The notes: generated from the sequence alone by a model not told the origin. Shown: positions 1 through 12,853, counted from the first letter of the stretch. The stretch is 64,000 nt of DNA from Tolypeutes matacus (GCA_026826555.1 JAKSZT010020697.1:1771685-1835684); one strand, 5' to 3'. Program-made: numbers and translations.

Positions 1-667
1 CCACCATATCCATGGGATATAAGCCCTCTCTCACTTGGAGTTGGAGTGGACATCACCATCCCAGTCGCCTCTGGATTGGGGGAAGAACTATGGACTAGAG
101 TGGACTTGATGGTATTCTCTTGCTCACATATGGTGATTCTTGCAATGCAAGAAATTATAACAATGAGGTGGAGCCAGTGGCCACTTGACAGTTTTTGGGT
201 AGGGAGGGGATGAGCAGTTGAAATACAGGGGCTTCTTTGGGAGTTGGAGGTTGTCCTGAGTACTGTTGTGGCAATGGATGTAGGCCATTTTAAATCAGCA
301 CACACCACTCATAACTGAGTGGGAGAGAGTGTGGTCTACAGTGTGAACTGTGGTCTATGGTTGGTGGCAAGGCTCCAGGATGTGTAAGATCATTGAGGTT
401 GGTGGGCCACACTATGGGAGATGTTTGTGTTGGATGTGGTGGGAGGTGTGGGAGGTGGGCAACATGGGAATCCGAGTGGGTTCCGTATAATATTTTAGGT
501 AATCTAAGCACCTCTTAAAATATATGTATACATATATATAAAAAATAACATTTTTGTAAGCAAATACACATATATGCATATATATTTATATATCATTTTA
601 CAAATGTTTGTATGTATTGTGAGAATTTTGATTTTTACCCATAATAAAAAAAAAAAAAAAAAAAAAA
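1..667 (+). mobile_element. L1-1: 3' end of a sense L1 with poly(A)
   Basis: This is the last part of an L1 3' UTR in sense orientation, ending in an A-tract at 646-667. The same sequence recurs, usually inverted, at 1349-1880, 15020-15540, 29680-30200, 46184-46540 and 58700-59230, which identifies it as the terminus of one L1 lineage. The left part lies outside the window, so the 5' limit and one target-site copy cannot be seen. It is inserted in an older antisense L1 that resumes at 668. No coding sequence is present. Confidence 0.85.
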
Positions 668-1100
668 GTCAATTCCATTGGCCTGTATGGCTGTCCTTGT
701 GCCAGTACACTGTGTTCTGATTACCATAGCTTTGTACTAAGTCTTGAAATCAGGAAGTGGGAATCCTCCAACTTTGTGTTTCTTATTCAAGATGTGGGCT
801 ATTGGGGTTCCATAAACTTTCAATATGAATTTGATTATTGGCTTTTCCATTTCTTCAAAGAAGGAGGTTGGAATTTTGATTGGGATTGCACTGAATTTGT
901 AAATCCCTTTTATTAGAATTTATATCTTAATATTTACTATTCCAACCTATGAAATGAATGTCCTTCCATCTATTTGGGTATTTAATCTCTTTCAAGAGTG
1001 TATTTATAGTTTTTTGCATACAAGTCCTTCCCATTCTTGGTTAAATGTATTCCTAAATATTTGTTGTTGTTGTTGTTTTGCTATTGTAAATGGTGTGGTG
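668..1100 (-). pseudogene. Old antisense L1 ORF2 fragment
   Basis: Read on the minus strand this matches the L1 ORF2 region between the reverse transcriptase core and the C-terminus. It lines up with 33585-34000 (L1-6) and with 13800-14220 (L1-3). It carries stops and indels and is more diverged than the flanking young L1s. It served as target DNA for L1-1. Confidence 0.75.
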
Positions 1101-1348
1101 TTTTTTTTTTTTTTTTGGTAAAACAACAGAAACATTTAATTTGGGTCTAAGAATTGCTGTTCTGGGAGCACAGATTCAGATAGCAAGTCCCAACTTGGGG
1201 TTTCCAAGGAAGGTTTTTTTTTTTTTTAATTGGTTGCACTGTATTTTAAGAACCAGCTCATTAAAAAATTTGCAAGCATGTCATCAGAGATTTTCCAGAT
1301 TGTCAATAAAAATTTGATTTATATCTATCCTTCTGCAAGTACTTTGCT
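1101..1348 (-). other. Two short T-tract-headed segments, possible retrocopies
   Basis: Two segments each begin with a run of about 14-16 T (near 1101-1116 and 1215-1229), followed by about 100 bp of non-L1 sequence. On the minus strand each would end in poly(A), preceded at some distance by ATTAAA-like or AATAAA signals. That is the shape of small antisense retrocopies, but I recognise no parent gene and see no target duplication. Confidence 0.3.
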
Positions 1349-4300
1349 GGTTTTTTTTTCATATATATTTTTAAAGATGCTTAGATTACATAAATGTTAC
1401 AAAAAATTACAGGGATTCCCATGATCTCCACCTCCTATACCTCCCATAACATCTCACATAAACATCTTTCATTAGTGTGGCACATCACCTGCTATGGATA
1501 TACACATCTTGGGGCTTTGCCACTAAGCAAAGGCCACAGTTCACATCGTAGACCACATTCTTTCCCACACAGTTCTGCATGGTATACTCTGATGTAAAAT
1601 GGCCTATATCCATTGCCACAACATCACTCAGGACATCCCCAAGTCCTGAAAAAGTCCCTGTATTACAACTGCCCTTCCCCTCCCTGCCCTGAAAACATCT
1701 AGTGGCCACTGGCTTCACCTCACTGTTATAATTTCTTCCATTGATTGAATCCCAATATGTCTACAACAGAATACCATTAAGTCCACTCTCCCATAGCTCT
1801 TCCCCAATCCTGAAGAGACTGGACTGGTGATGTCCATTCCATCTCCAAGTGAGAGTGGGCTTATATCCCATGGATATGGTGGATGGGATTATCCTGCCTG
1901 CAGGTGCAGGCTCTCTCCATTCCCTGGGATGGCTGTTGTCCATCATCATCATCACCTCACCAGGTGACTTGGGTGAGTCCATTGAGCGGTAGAGTAGGAG
2001 TTGCAGCTCCACTGAGGTTCCAGGCATGGATAGCACATAGGCAGGCCAGAGGCTCCAGTCTCTGGAAGCACACTTACAAACTCCAGCCTCACATATAGGT
2101 TTGAATAGAAGGGACTGATGGACCATGTGCAGGGAGGACTTATTTGAGTCCAACTCTGTCACTTTCAGGAGCACAGATTCCAAAGTAAAGCCCACTGATA
2201 AGGCATCAATCTCTAGGGCTATCCCTGTTATATAGGACCTGGGTGTCTCCTGAGCCCTCAGGAGTCCCTCTGTGTGGTGTGATATCCACTTTGGTGTTCT
2301 ATGAGATCTTACTGAGGTGTATGTAAGCATTACCTCTGGGATGACCTCCCGACTATCTTTGAAGTCTCTTAGCACATAACTCATTTGTCTTTACACTTTC
2401 CTCCTTTTATTCAAGGATTTTTTCCAGTTGTGTTTCCAGTTGGCACTTGGTATTAGTCCCTCGTTGCCAGGGAGACTCATCCCCGGGAGTCATGTCCCAT
2501 GTTGGGGGGAAGGTAATGCATTCATATGTTGAGTTTGGCTTAGAGAAAGGCCACATTTTAGCAACAGTGAGGCTCTCAGGTGACAACTCTTAGGCACCCC
2601 ATAACAGTAGGCCAAGTTTCAATTACAAGAGCATAGAATCATAAGGCTAGTCATCAATAACAAGAACCCAACAGTGGGCCATCCTCTTTTGCCACACACT
2701 GCCTCTGCACTCGGTGTACTGTTGCTGCTCCCCTGGAGAATGTGGCGAGCTCTCCAGGCTGGGAATTCAGTATTCCCTCATTTATTGACTGATGGTCTCC
2801 CCACTGTGACCATGCCCCATCCTCGATCATTTGAACAATTTTATGTATCTTTCATGTATGTTCAGATGAACTTACTCCCATGAATCCCCCATCCCAGACA
2901 CCCCCAACCAATGATCCTCTGCAACCCCCATTGTAACCCTTCTGTGACCTAAACCTTCCCTGAAGATGAAGCCCATATAATGACCAAATACAATCAGTAG
3001 GAAAATGAAGTAAAAGTGATAAGCTTAAATACAAGAGATAAAATATAAGGATACTAGAAGAAAAAAAGAACTAAAAATAAAATATAATTAATGGTTTGGG
3101 ATATTCAAAAAAAGAAAATGGGAAAAAACAAAAGAAAAAAATTTTTTTCTTTCTTTTTCTTTTTTTCTTTTAAATAATTTTTTCCTCCTTTTATCACTGT
3201 ATTATCGGATGTCCAGTGTGTACTGTGATGCCTTCCCCCTCTCATTCCCCAGTGTCTCCCAAATTTTCGTTTAGTTTTCAAAGAAGTTTTAGGTCACAGC
3301 AAAGTCATGCACAGAATATTAGAGATTCACATATACCCAGTCTCCCTCCCTTTCCCCACCCCATATTAAAACCCCCTTTTTTTGGTGCATGGTAGCATTG
3401 TTATAACTGTTATACAGATAGTGAAATATAGCTACTAAACATTGTCAATGGTTTACAGTATAGTTTATATTTTAGACTGTACATTTTAATATTTTTTGAT
3501 GATATTTACCATGTTCTCTGTCCAATACTGTAAGGTAATGAAGATCATTTCCCATGACCACTAAATACCCCATTTGATCTTTTCTGTTCCTTCCTCCCCA
3601 TCTGCCTGGGGCATATGACACTCCCCTGTCTTGGCTCATGGGATGACAAGATTCATAGTTACATGCCCTGGGTATTCTAACCTGACCTTCCTAATCTACC
3701 CACCAGTTAACCCTTCACCACCAAACCCAGTAATATCACTACCCACCTTTCCAATCCTTCAATATGTAACTATATTCTATCACTTTACCACAGATTATGT
3801 CCATATGGATAATGGCTCGCAACCTACCCTTCTCTCTCTCTCCCTTGTTAAACTATTTTTCAGACAGTGGTTCTCAGAGACTGTTAACTTTCCTCAATTC
3901 AAATCAGTGAGGTCATAAACTATTCATCCTTCAATGCCTGGCTTGCTTCACTAAACATAAGGTCTTCAAGATTCATCCATGTTATTCCATGTGTTAGCAC
4001 TTTATTCCTTCTAACAGCTGAGTAATATTCTATTGTATGTATGTACCACATTTTGCTTATCCATTCATCTGTTGATGTGCACCGGGATTGATTCCAACTT
4101 TTGGTAACTGTGAACAATGCTGCTATGAACGTTGGTGTGCACATAGCTGTTCGTGTCTTTACTTTCAAATCTTCTGGGTATATAACCAGTAGTGGAATTG
4201 CTGGATCATACAGAAGATCTATTGTTAGTTTTCTGAGGAATCACCAAACTGTCCTCCACAATGGCTGGACAATTCCACAATCCCACCAGCCATGGATGAG

Positions 4301-4757
4301 GGATCCTATTCCTCCACATCCTCTCCAACACATATTCTGCTGTTTTTTTAATAGCTGCCATTTTGATGGGTGTAAGATGGTATCTCATTGTGGTTTTGAT
4401 TAGCATTTTCTCATGTGTTTTTTAGCCATTTGTTTTTCTTCCTTGCAGAAGTGTCTTTTCAGGTCCCTTGCCCATTTTTTAAATGGATTGTTTGCCTTTT
4501 TATTTTCGAGGTGTAGGATTTCTTTATATATGCAGGATATTAGGCTCCTATCAGATATATGGTTGCCAAATATTTTCTCCCATTGGGTAGGCTGCCTTTT
4601 TATTTTCTTAATAACATCTTTTGAGGTGCAGAAGTTTTTCATTTTGATGAGATCCCATTTATCTATTTTTTCTCTTGCTGCTCATGCTTTGGCTGTGAAG
4701 TTCATGAAACCATTTCCTATTACAAGGTCCTGTAGATGCTTTCTTACATGGTCCAAG
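1349..4757 (-). mobile_element. L1-2: 5'-truncated antisense L1
   Basis: The poly(T) near 1350-1358 marks the 3' end. A 3' UTR of about 2.56 kb (1359-3919) follows, then the C-terminal part of ORF2 (3920-4757), where the element is truncated and unrelated sequence begins. The long 3' UTR is collinear with those of L1-4, L1-6 and L1-15, so it is a family trait and not a composite of this copy. I found no convincing target duplication. Confidence 0.88.
3920..4757 (-). pseudogene. L1-2 ORF2 C-terminal fragment
   Basis: The minus-strand frames encode the conserved L1 ORF2 tail. The Cys-rich zinc-knuckle region is around 4206-4640 and the terminal MWYIHTIEYYSAV-type motif lies at about 4050. The stop follows the residues QALKDE at 3920. 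The reading moves between frames (4642-4400, 4406-4206, 4168-3920), so several indels have accumulated. Only roughly the last 280 of about 1270 codons are present, with no endonuclease or reverse transcriptase core. Confidence 0.88.
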
Positions 4758-7399
4758 GCCAAGTTCTGCAATAATGATAGTGGGGACAGGTTACTTTCCC
4801 TGTAGAATCATTTCTTAGAATTTCACTGTTGTGCAGTTCCAGATTCCTCAGGGATTGGGGCAGCTTAGTTATTGGAAGTTTTCTCAGTAGGCAACATATA
4901 TCTCCAGTTTGTTCAGGCAGGGACACCTCTTTCCAGCTTTCTTAATCAAAGCTGGAATGATTTCTGTACCATTCATGGCACAGATCAGGTAGCCTCCCAC
5001 ACTCAATGACTGCAGTCCTGATCCTAAATATCTCTGGAAGAGATGCCAGAGAACATGGGTTTCTACCTACAAAAGCTAAACATGTCAGGTGATCAAATGG
5101 TTAAAATCACCTTTCTCCTGCTGTAGTGGGAGAGTAGACAAAATGACATTTAAGGTCATGGGCAATCTCGAAGCTCTCAAAGATAGATCAGATATACCTT
5201 TTTCCAGCAGCCCAGTGTGGGCTCAGGGTAAGAACCACCATGCCAGGGATACCATAGACACTCAAGAATATTCCCAAATAGAGTCCAGACATACCCTAAT
5301 TGTCAGGGGACACACATATGTTCATAATGTAAAGTCCTGCATGAGCATCTTCCAAAATTTGTATACTTAGTAGGGGGAGGAAATTTACATTGTTCTTCAA
5401 AAATTATCAGACCCTTTGTTCTCCTTTATTGCCACATGGCCTGGAAATTGGCTGGGTGTCCTTCTTCCATCATACCAGAGCTCTTATCACAATGTTTTCC
5501 CTTTGAGTTACTTGGACTAGACCCCATACCATATTCCACTCAATGATCTACTTCTACTCTGAGCTTTGAGAATATCATGAACACCCCTCCCCTTGGGCAT
5601 TGGTTCATACCTAGAAATTCAAATCCTCTCTGGAATGCACAGATAGGAGAATATCTTCAACATCACATAAGCGGACAGTGCCAAGATGGTTTCCAAGCTG
5701 TGCTCTGCACCCATTGTGTACATGGCTTATGATAAAAAAATGATTTGGATACTTTTGCTTCTACATGAGCTGAGTGAGTTTATGGAACTTGAAAGATATT
5801 TAGCTGGCTTAAGGGTAATAGCTGTTCTGGAAACAGTTTCCTTCTCTCTGAATCATTTCATTATCAAGGGCAGAGCTTTCAATCAGATCTGAAAGAGAAG
5901 TTCCAGGTTAGTGCAAAGATCTGCTAACTGAGGACAGGAGACCAAAATTCAGGACAGTACACAATGCCAACAGACAATCAATGAATATGATTTATTGATT
6001 GACTTTTCCAGAGTACATGACAGCATTGAGTGACTCCCCTCTCTTTGCTTTCCTCTTAATTCAAAACTTCAGTATGGAAAAATGATTCAGAGATATAGGG
6101 GCTAGTCAACATGATATGGATATAGCTGATAACAAAATGAAATATTCTGACCTTCTTGCTTCTTATATTCTAGCAATACAAAATTAAGAAATCAAATGCT
6201 CACCATGGAATAAGGTGAAATAGATTTACAAGTGAAGAAATTAGAAAGGAGAAATAAATATAAATGTGGCTTGAATCCCATATCAAAACCCAGCTTTCAT
6301 GCTAATTCAACATTCAATATATCTAAAACAATTCAGGTATAGTGACAGAAGAATGAAGTGTATATTTATTCTAGAATTTTTAAAATGATAGTACCTCACT
6401 CAGAAAGTGAAAGGCAACCTTTGAAGGACATATAGACCTTGAATAAACATGGTGTGCTTAATTAGATGGAGGAAACCTACCCTTGTTTTTCTTTAATGAA
6501 GGAATATGCAACATTCTCCATAAACCATGAAATAATCACAGAAATAAGGACAACTCTAGACAAGACAGAAAACCAAAACCAAAGGAAAAAAGTACTCTCT
6601 GTTGAATAACATTGGGCAAAAATTGAGAAAAAAATATTTTTAAAAATATATAAAACACATTTTATAAATTAATTTTACTTAAAAGAATCAATGACACAGA
6701 GTTATCACATCATTCACAGGAAGAGATTTTCTTTAAATATTTATATTATTTTTAAAAGAATTAAAATAAATGATATAAGCTCTTATCTAAAGAAGTTAAA
6801 AGTAATACAATAAAAAAATCACATGAGGAAATACATAGAAGAGAACTAATAGAGAACATCAGAAAATAAATTCTAAGAGAATGGGGTTGGCTCATATCTT
6901 GTTTGGAGAAGTCACCAGAATGCCAAAATTGTAGGAGACAATGAGGTCAACTAGACCCTGGGGCAGGCTCCAAAGGAAAGCAGTATTTTTGTCTTCTCCC
7001 AAAGTTGTGTATGGACCAGCTGCTTCATAGGGCAAATGCAGCCTCTATTTTGTCTTCCTTTTCTATAGAGAAAACCATTAATAAACTAATCAGGGCTACA
7101 TTCCAGGGACACACCCAATACCACAGTTATGGACTGAATCAGGGCTTCATTCTGCCAAACACACACTGCTCGCTTTGATTCAATCTTTCAGACAATTACA
7201 TCCATGACACAAAGTTGGAGATAAAAGGATAAAGCCATTCTGAAAGTCAATTAGAATGATGCATTTATACCTCTTTTCATAAATAAATATTTTTAAGTGT
7301 AATTTTGTACCAAGAAACTCTCAAGATTTCTGGAAATACAGCAGGGAACCTGACACACTGGGTTTCTATTGAGGTAAAGCTGGAATTCCCTGAAGGATG
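4758..7399. other. Low-copy sequence, no gene seen
   Basis: This stretch has no homology to the other repeats in the window that I could see. The open frames are short (under 95 codons), lack recognisable motifs and are not supported by splice-like context. The sequence becomes AT-rich after about 6000. Ancient repeats beyond recognition by eye may be present. Confidence 0.5.
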
Positions 7400-8175
7400 T
7401 CTGAACTTAAATAGTATATGTGTAAAATTCCCATACAACACCCCTTCACCAACTCACCACACTGTGGTGGAACCTTTGTTACAGATTATGAGATAATATC
7501 ATCAAACTATTATCAGCCATGATCCATAGTGTACATTTGGCAAAGATTTTTCCAGACTCCCCCATTATCAATACGTCTTTGGCATAGATGTATGACTATT
7601 ACAGTATTGCTGTGAACCATGGTCCATAGGTCACACCAATTGTATTATCCCATGCTTCTCCATATTCCCACCATCCTGCAATAGTAACATTCATCTGCTC
7701 TAGCTCACAGGACACCTTTTCTGTACCCTCAACCACAATTCTCATCAACCTCAGTGTTCACTGTGTTATTCAATCCCTAGATTATTCTCTAACTTTCATT
7801 CAGTTGACATTTAAATCCCTAGACTACCGTTTCCAGCCCCATTCCCATTTATAAACCAGCTCTTACTCACATAATGTGTTACCATCAACTCCATACATTT
7901 CTAAAATTTTACCATCAAGTCAATTCAAACTTCTAAATACATTAAGCATCAGTAGTCCTTCTCAGCACACTTCTTATCTCCTAATAAACTATTTTCTACA
8001 TTTTAATTCCATTCATTTATTCTTCATATTTAGTTTATATTAATGAGAACATGCAATATTTGTTCTTTTGTGTCTGACTTTCCTAACTTAGCATAAGGTC
8101 TTCAGGATTCATCCATGTTATCATATGTGTCCCATTTTCATTTCTTCTTACTGCAGTATAGTATTCCATCATAAG
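7400..8175 (-). mobile_element. Old antisense L1 3' UTR and ORF2 end
   Basis: The minus strand reads as an L1 3' UTR of an older type followed by the ORF2 C-terminus. The part around 8080-8175 matches the conserved segment seen at 3950-4030 and 32520-32610. It is strongly diverged and shows no clear poly(T) at its left edge. The 3' UTR lacks the long insert of the L1-2/L1-4/L1-6 lineage, so it is an older family. Confidence 0.65.
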
Positions 8176-8480
8176 ATTGTTTTATAAGTTCACAACTTCT
8201 GTAATATATTAAAATATAATAATAACAGAGTGTGTTGGGGGGAAAATAGACTAAATGCAAGATATGGACTATAGTTAGAAGTAAGATTTTGATAATATTC
8301 TTCCATAATTTGTAACAAATATCTCACAACAATGCAAGGTGTTGGTAGTGGGTTGATGTATGTGACTTCTGTATGATATTATGCACATTTGTTTTTGCAA
8401 GTTTACAACTTTTACTATACATTTACATTTTATGCATATTCATGTATGAATGATATACTTCAATAAAATAAATAAATAAA
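8176..8480 (+). mobile_element. Old sense L1 3' end
   Basis: This is an L1 3' terminus with an A-rich tail (AATAAA-type repeats at 8462-8480). Its last 70 bp resemble 45135-45200. The body is homologous to the reverse complement of 7410-7560, so it overlaps the preceding antisense element in L1 coordinates. The pair is therefore two separate insertions and not one inverted copy. Confidence 0.6.
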
Positions 8481-9055
8481 AATTGCAGATGAATAAATGT
8501 GAAAATATACAATATACATAATGATGTGACAAAAATAAAATATGTACTGTGATGGAGGATTGATAAGGGGAACGGTAGGGTACAGATCACATAGTGTTCT
8601 TTAGAACATGTTAAAGATATGGATAATGGAAGCTGAAATTATACTTTAGTTTGTGGTCAAGGGGAAAATACATTTTCAAAATTATAGCACAATGGAGTAC
8701 AAATTTTTTTTGCTATATTATTCACAATTCAATTTATATTTGAATGGTGTTCAAAGACTTTCCCCCCTATATCCATAGTTTTAGCTCCTGGAGAAATATA
8801 GTTGCAAATATTTTTATAAAAATCAAGCATGAGACATATATATCTTTCATAAACAGTAAAAATACAGAAGTTTATATTTGTTTGTATATTTGTAATGTAT
8901 GTGTGTTATACTAAAAAGGATCTTTTCCTTTAAAACTATTCTGGAACTTTTTACCTTGTGACTAATTCTATATTTTTAAAGATAAAGCATTTCCCTCATT
9001 ACATTACATACTTGAAGTAAGTGGATAGGGAATGCACTGACATCATCAATGGAAT
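8481..9055. other. AT-rich low-copy sequence
   Basis: No gene, RNA gene or repeat that I recognise. It is AT-rich with short frames only. Confidence 0.4.
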
Positions 9056-9380
9056 TTGAAAAGTTCTAATGACTGTGTCCCAGCACCAGTGATTATGACT
9101 TAAGTTTTCTTCATTGTAGCTTGTACTTCAAGAGTCTTAAACATCTTCAAGTGATTCTGATAGGAATCAAATTTTGAGAACCTCTTCTACAAGGAAGCTG
9201 AGACCCATAATAAGAACTGGATAGTCATAGCATTTTGATATGTAGAATAGCAGAATTAGCATCTCCTGGGGGTTTGGTAGAAAAGCAGAATCAGTACCTG
9301 CATTTTTATGTTGATCCTAGGGAACTCATATCATTGTTCAATGTGAGGAGCACTGGTTCTGAACTGCATGGAGATTCCAT
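9056..9380. repeat. MER5-like (hAT-Charlie) fragments
   Basis: Two adjacent stretches (9056-9175 and 9236-9360) carry the wording typical of MER5-group DNA transposon relics: a segment resembling GTGATTCTGAT followed by TTTGAGAACC, and a CAGAATTAGCATCTCCTGGG-like segment. Both are heavily diverged. No terminal repeats or target duplications can be defined. The assignment rests on remembered family wording. Confidence 0.45.
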
Positions 9381-9480
9381 ACCACCAGTGTTGAGACTTG
9401 TGTAGAACAATCCAGACACTGCCACTGCCTCATTCCATGCATATCCAAATGAATATCTACCTAAAAGAGAAAAACAGATA

Positions 9481-9485
9481 CTTGC
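9481..9485. repeat. Target-site duplication, left (CTTGC)
   Basis: This 5-bp direct repeat flanks the solo LTR and is identical to 9985-9989. A length of 5 bp fits ERVL/MaLR-type integration. Confidence 0.85.
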
Positions 9486-9984
9486 TGTATTAGTCAGTCA
9501 AAGGGGTGCTAATGTGAAATACCAAAAATGGGTTGGTCTTTATAAGGGTATTTATTTGGGGTAGAAGACCACAGACACCAGGCCATAAAGCATTAAGTTT
9601 CTTCTCTCACCACAGTCCATTGCCACGTGTTAGAGCAAGACTGCTGCCAGCGTTTGCCAGGATTCAGGCTTCTGGGGCTCCTCTCTTCCTTGGGCTGCAT
9701 TTCTTTCCGGGCTTAGCTCCTGTTTCCTCCTCAAGTTCAGCTGTAGACGATCAGGTGAACGGCTTGCTTCTCTTCTCCTGGGGTCTTCTTTCCAACATCA
9801 AAACTGCTTCTCAAAAGACTGCTTCAACTGTCCTTTGCCTTGTCTTTTATATTCAATTCCCCACCCACCAAGGGGTGGGGCTCAATGCCCTAATCCCAAC
9901 CTAATCATGCCCAGATTAACAGATCAGTTTACAAGCATGATTCAATTATATTTTTGGAATTCATAATTACATCAAACTGCCACA
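9486..9984 (-). mobile_element. Solo LTR, MaLR/ERVL-type, antisense
   Basis: On the minus strand it begins TGTGGCAG and ends CTAATACA, giving the canonical TG...CA ends. It is collinear over about 500 bp with the LTR pair at 26957-27455 and 29102-29601. A TATA-like box lies at 9844-9851 (minus strand). No internal region adjoins it and both sides carry CTTGC, so it is a solo LTR left by recombination between two LTRs. The 123-codon frame across it is an antisense shadow, not a gene. Confidence 0.9.
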
Positions 9985-9989
9985 CTTGC
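9985..9989. repeat. Target-site duplication, right (CTTGC)
   Basis: Perfect match to 9481-9485. Confidence 0.85.
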
Positions 9990-12853
9990 CAAGAAAATTT
10001 CCCAAAGCTTTTGTCTGGATTATATAATTCAGCTAGTTTGACACATTGCTGAGCCTCACACTTTCACAAATTTCCCAATCCCCTTGCATTGAGTGTTGGA
10101 TCAAAAAGAAATATACTTAGGTTTTAAGATACTGAATATACAGCCAGTAGTAGGATGACAAAAAAGTGAGTTCTGCCTGACTCATTTCTCCAAATACACA
10201 GCACCACTTTCCAGTGGTAACTCTTCCTCTTGTTTTTCCTGCTTGATGACTCTCAGGTTTTCTGATGGCTTCAACTCTACTTTTGTCCCTGTGCACCCTA
10301 GAGTATTTTTCAGAGCAAGTATGAAACATTTGAGAGTTACTGAAGTGCATAATATCTGATACTGCTTTTCTTCTATTCTCACTCATTCTTACAATTTTGT
10401 TGTGTAACAGGGGGAAATGATAGCTAGAAAATGTGCTTATTAAAATTTCTCCATTTAGGAAGCTTTGAAAATAAAAAAAAAACTATTAAAGCTGGCTTTG
10501 TATTAATCTATTTTAGCAGTTTACACTTTGAAATTAGTTATCTGTAAGATAATAATCAGACCTTCTCAGTTTTGCTTACAAACAAAACTAGACAATGTGT
10601 CAGGAGTAATTTATGACCCAATATATCTGTAACTTTTTTCAGAGACAAAATGCTTGCTATCCTTGAGTGGTAGCCTAAGAAAGGAGTTTTGAAATCACTG
10701 GTCACTGAAGCCACTGAAATCCAGGACAAGTGTAATGTGTTTGATACAATGCAGGACTAAGAAATTGCACATAATCTCCTCACAAGACCCCTGGTATCAA
10801 TTGTTTTTCTTCTCCCCTCCTTCTTTCCTTTGTCTATGAAAACACTAGCTCCCATTCTAACTCTGGGTTAGGGAAAATTCCTGAAGTTCCTTACTTGTGC
10901 CTTCACAATAAATTACCTACTCGCTGAGAGATGTATTTCTTCTTTGTAGCAACAGATCAGGTGGGACTTCCTTTTGGAAACAGGCATGCTTCAGGTAACA
11001 GAAACCCATCTTTCAGAATTTTAAAAATGCTTTCTATCAGGAGTATTGATGCTGACAACTATGATGCTTTCTGATATATGTGCCTTTTAACATGTTCTGA
11101 ATTTTATACTCATGTCATTGATTCCTCTCTGTTTCACAATGGTTGTTAAATTGGAAAATACACCTATTTCAATGGACACCATTTTTTTTCTAAAAAAAAC
11201 TTATGCAATGACACCAGTCATGGATCTGCACTTGGCCTCATGTTATTGTCAAGTGTGTCTTCTTCCCAGTAGGTATTTTCACTAAGATAGGCTGGCACTT
11301 TCCAGCACACCAATGTTTCTACCTGACTTGGGATGGCTAAAGATAGGACAAAAAGGGAGAAATGTTTAAACCAACTGTTTAAATTTGTGAATACATGGAC
11401 TTATTTTTTCTTCAGCAAAATCCTTAAAACCAGAATTTTACCCTGCCACAAACACCACCCTGGTCATCTTGCTCTTGGGTTCATTCTGAGGAATAGACTT
11501 CCATAACACTTAATTCTTTCTGTTATTTTACCCAATATTTACATATTACAAACTAATAATGTATTTTAATACATTGTTGAGCTCTCTGAATACTATAAGG
11601 GTATGTATTTTCATGCAGATAGTTTTTCTCTCAAGATTGCAATTGATAATTATTTTGGCTGAGTCCAACCAAAAAAAAAAAATAGTGAGGTCAATGGCAA
11701 AGACATGGAAGTTACCTTTGAATTCTTTTAAAACAATTACAGAATTAAAGGATGAAATCTGCTTTTCTTACTTTCATCTCCATTATTTATTTAATTAGAT
11801 GGATACAATTGTGTCAAAAAGATATATCTTGCCTGGATTTTTCTTGTTTGCTGTGGAAATTGATCAAGGTGTATATTTTAGATTATATTACTAATGAAAC
11901 TAGCAATTGATAGAAAGGCAGTACACATTCAAAAAGGTAATTTGTCTATTGAGAGCAAGATGTCCTGAGTTCCTGAGTGTGGTCACAGCACCCTCAATAT
12001 ATACTTGGACATCCTAGCTTTAACATGTATGTGGGTGGAGGCAAGCACTGCAAAAAATTTTCACCAGGAGGGACAAAGCTTCTCTATTTGGTAAATTCAG
12101 GTTTGAGATAATTGTTTAATTTAAATGCAGGAATTTGGGGTCAGGGCATAGAAGGAAGATAAGATTATTGTTATATGGAATTTCTCTGGATTTATAATTC
12201 ATAAGTCAAATGGAAAGTTGTCATATTTTAGTACTCCATGGTTTGATTTTTTTCTCTAAATTAATTTTGTTGGGTGAAACAGGCAATAAAATACATAAAC
12301 ACATAAACATATAATGACAAATTAAATGAAAGGCCTGAAATTGGTAGAGTTCTATAAGGCAAAACTTAAATGAAAGTTCAGAAACAGGAAGTCTGAGGAA
12401 TTGACAATTAATATGAAACTGAAGGAAAAGGAGTATGAGGTAAGAAGGTGTATGAATTGGAGGGGGAATCAAACATGCTATCTCAATGGAGAGATAACAA
12501 CAATGCTCTTTGTTAGTTGCCATATTCTGAGAGACTGTTCAGAGATTAATCCCTGGATGCCTAGTGGGGGCAATAACTACTTATTGGAGGCTCCAGGAAG
12601 AATATTTTCTACTAGTCTGGGGGAAAGTAATTGCTTCAGTTTGAGTTATAGTTGATTTACATGACTGTCATATACATAAGTAGAATTTAAAGCTTATAAA
12701 TAAAATCCAGCTAAAAGATTTGAACACTGTTGGTTTAGGAAAGAAATAGGAGGAAATTAAATCAATTAAAGAAATGTGTGAGATTTCAAGATAGCATATA
12801 GAAAAAGAAAAGAATAGGGCTCAGAATTAGATTTGTAGTGTCCCTGGGTATCT
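9990..12853. other. Low-copy sequence, no gene seen
   Basis: I see no repeats shared with the rest of the window and no convincing ORF. Frames up to 100 codons occur on both strands, but without motifs. The sequence looks like ordinary intergenic or intronic DNA. Confidence 0.5.

Noticed and set aside
1761..2384. 207-codon minus-strand frame
   Set aside because: It lies in the L1-2 3' UTR. The corresponding DNA in L1-4, L1-6 and L1-15 gives different, broken frames, so it is repeat DNA without coding constraint.
7400..8480. Single L1 with 5' inversion
   Set aside because: The antisense and sense parts cover the same stretch of the L1 3' UTR, so they are two insertions, not complementary parts of one.
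9533..9904. 123-codon plus-strand frame
   Set aside because: It is antisense through the solo LTR. Equivalent frames at 27037-27321 and 29182-29466 are also LTR antisense.
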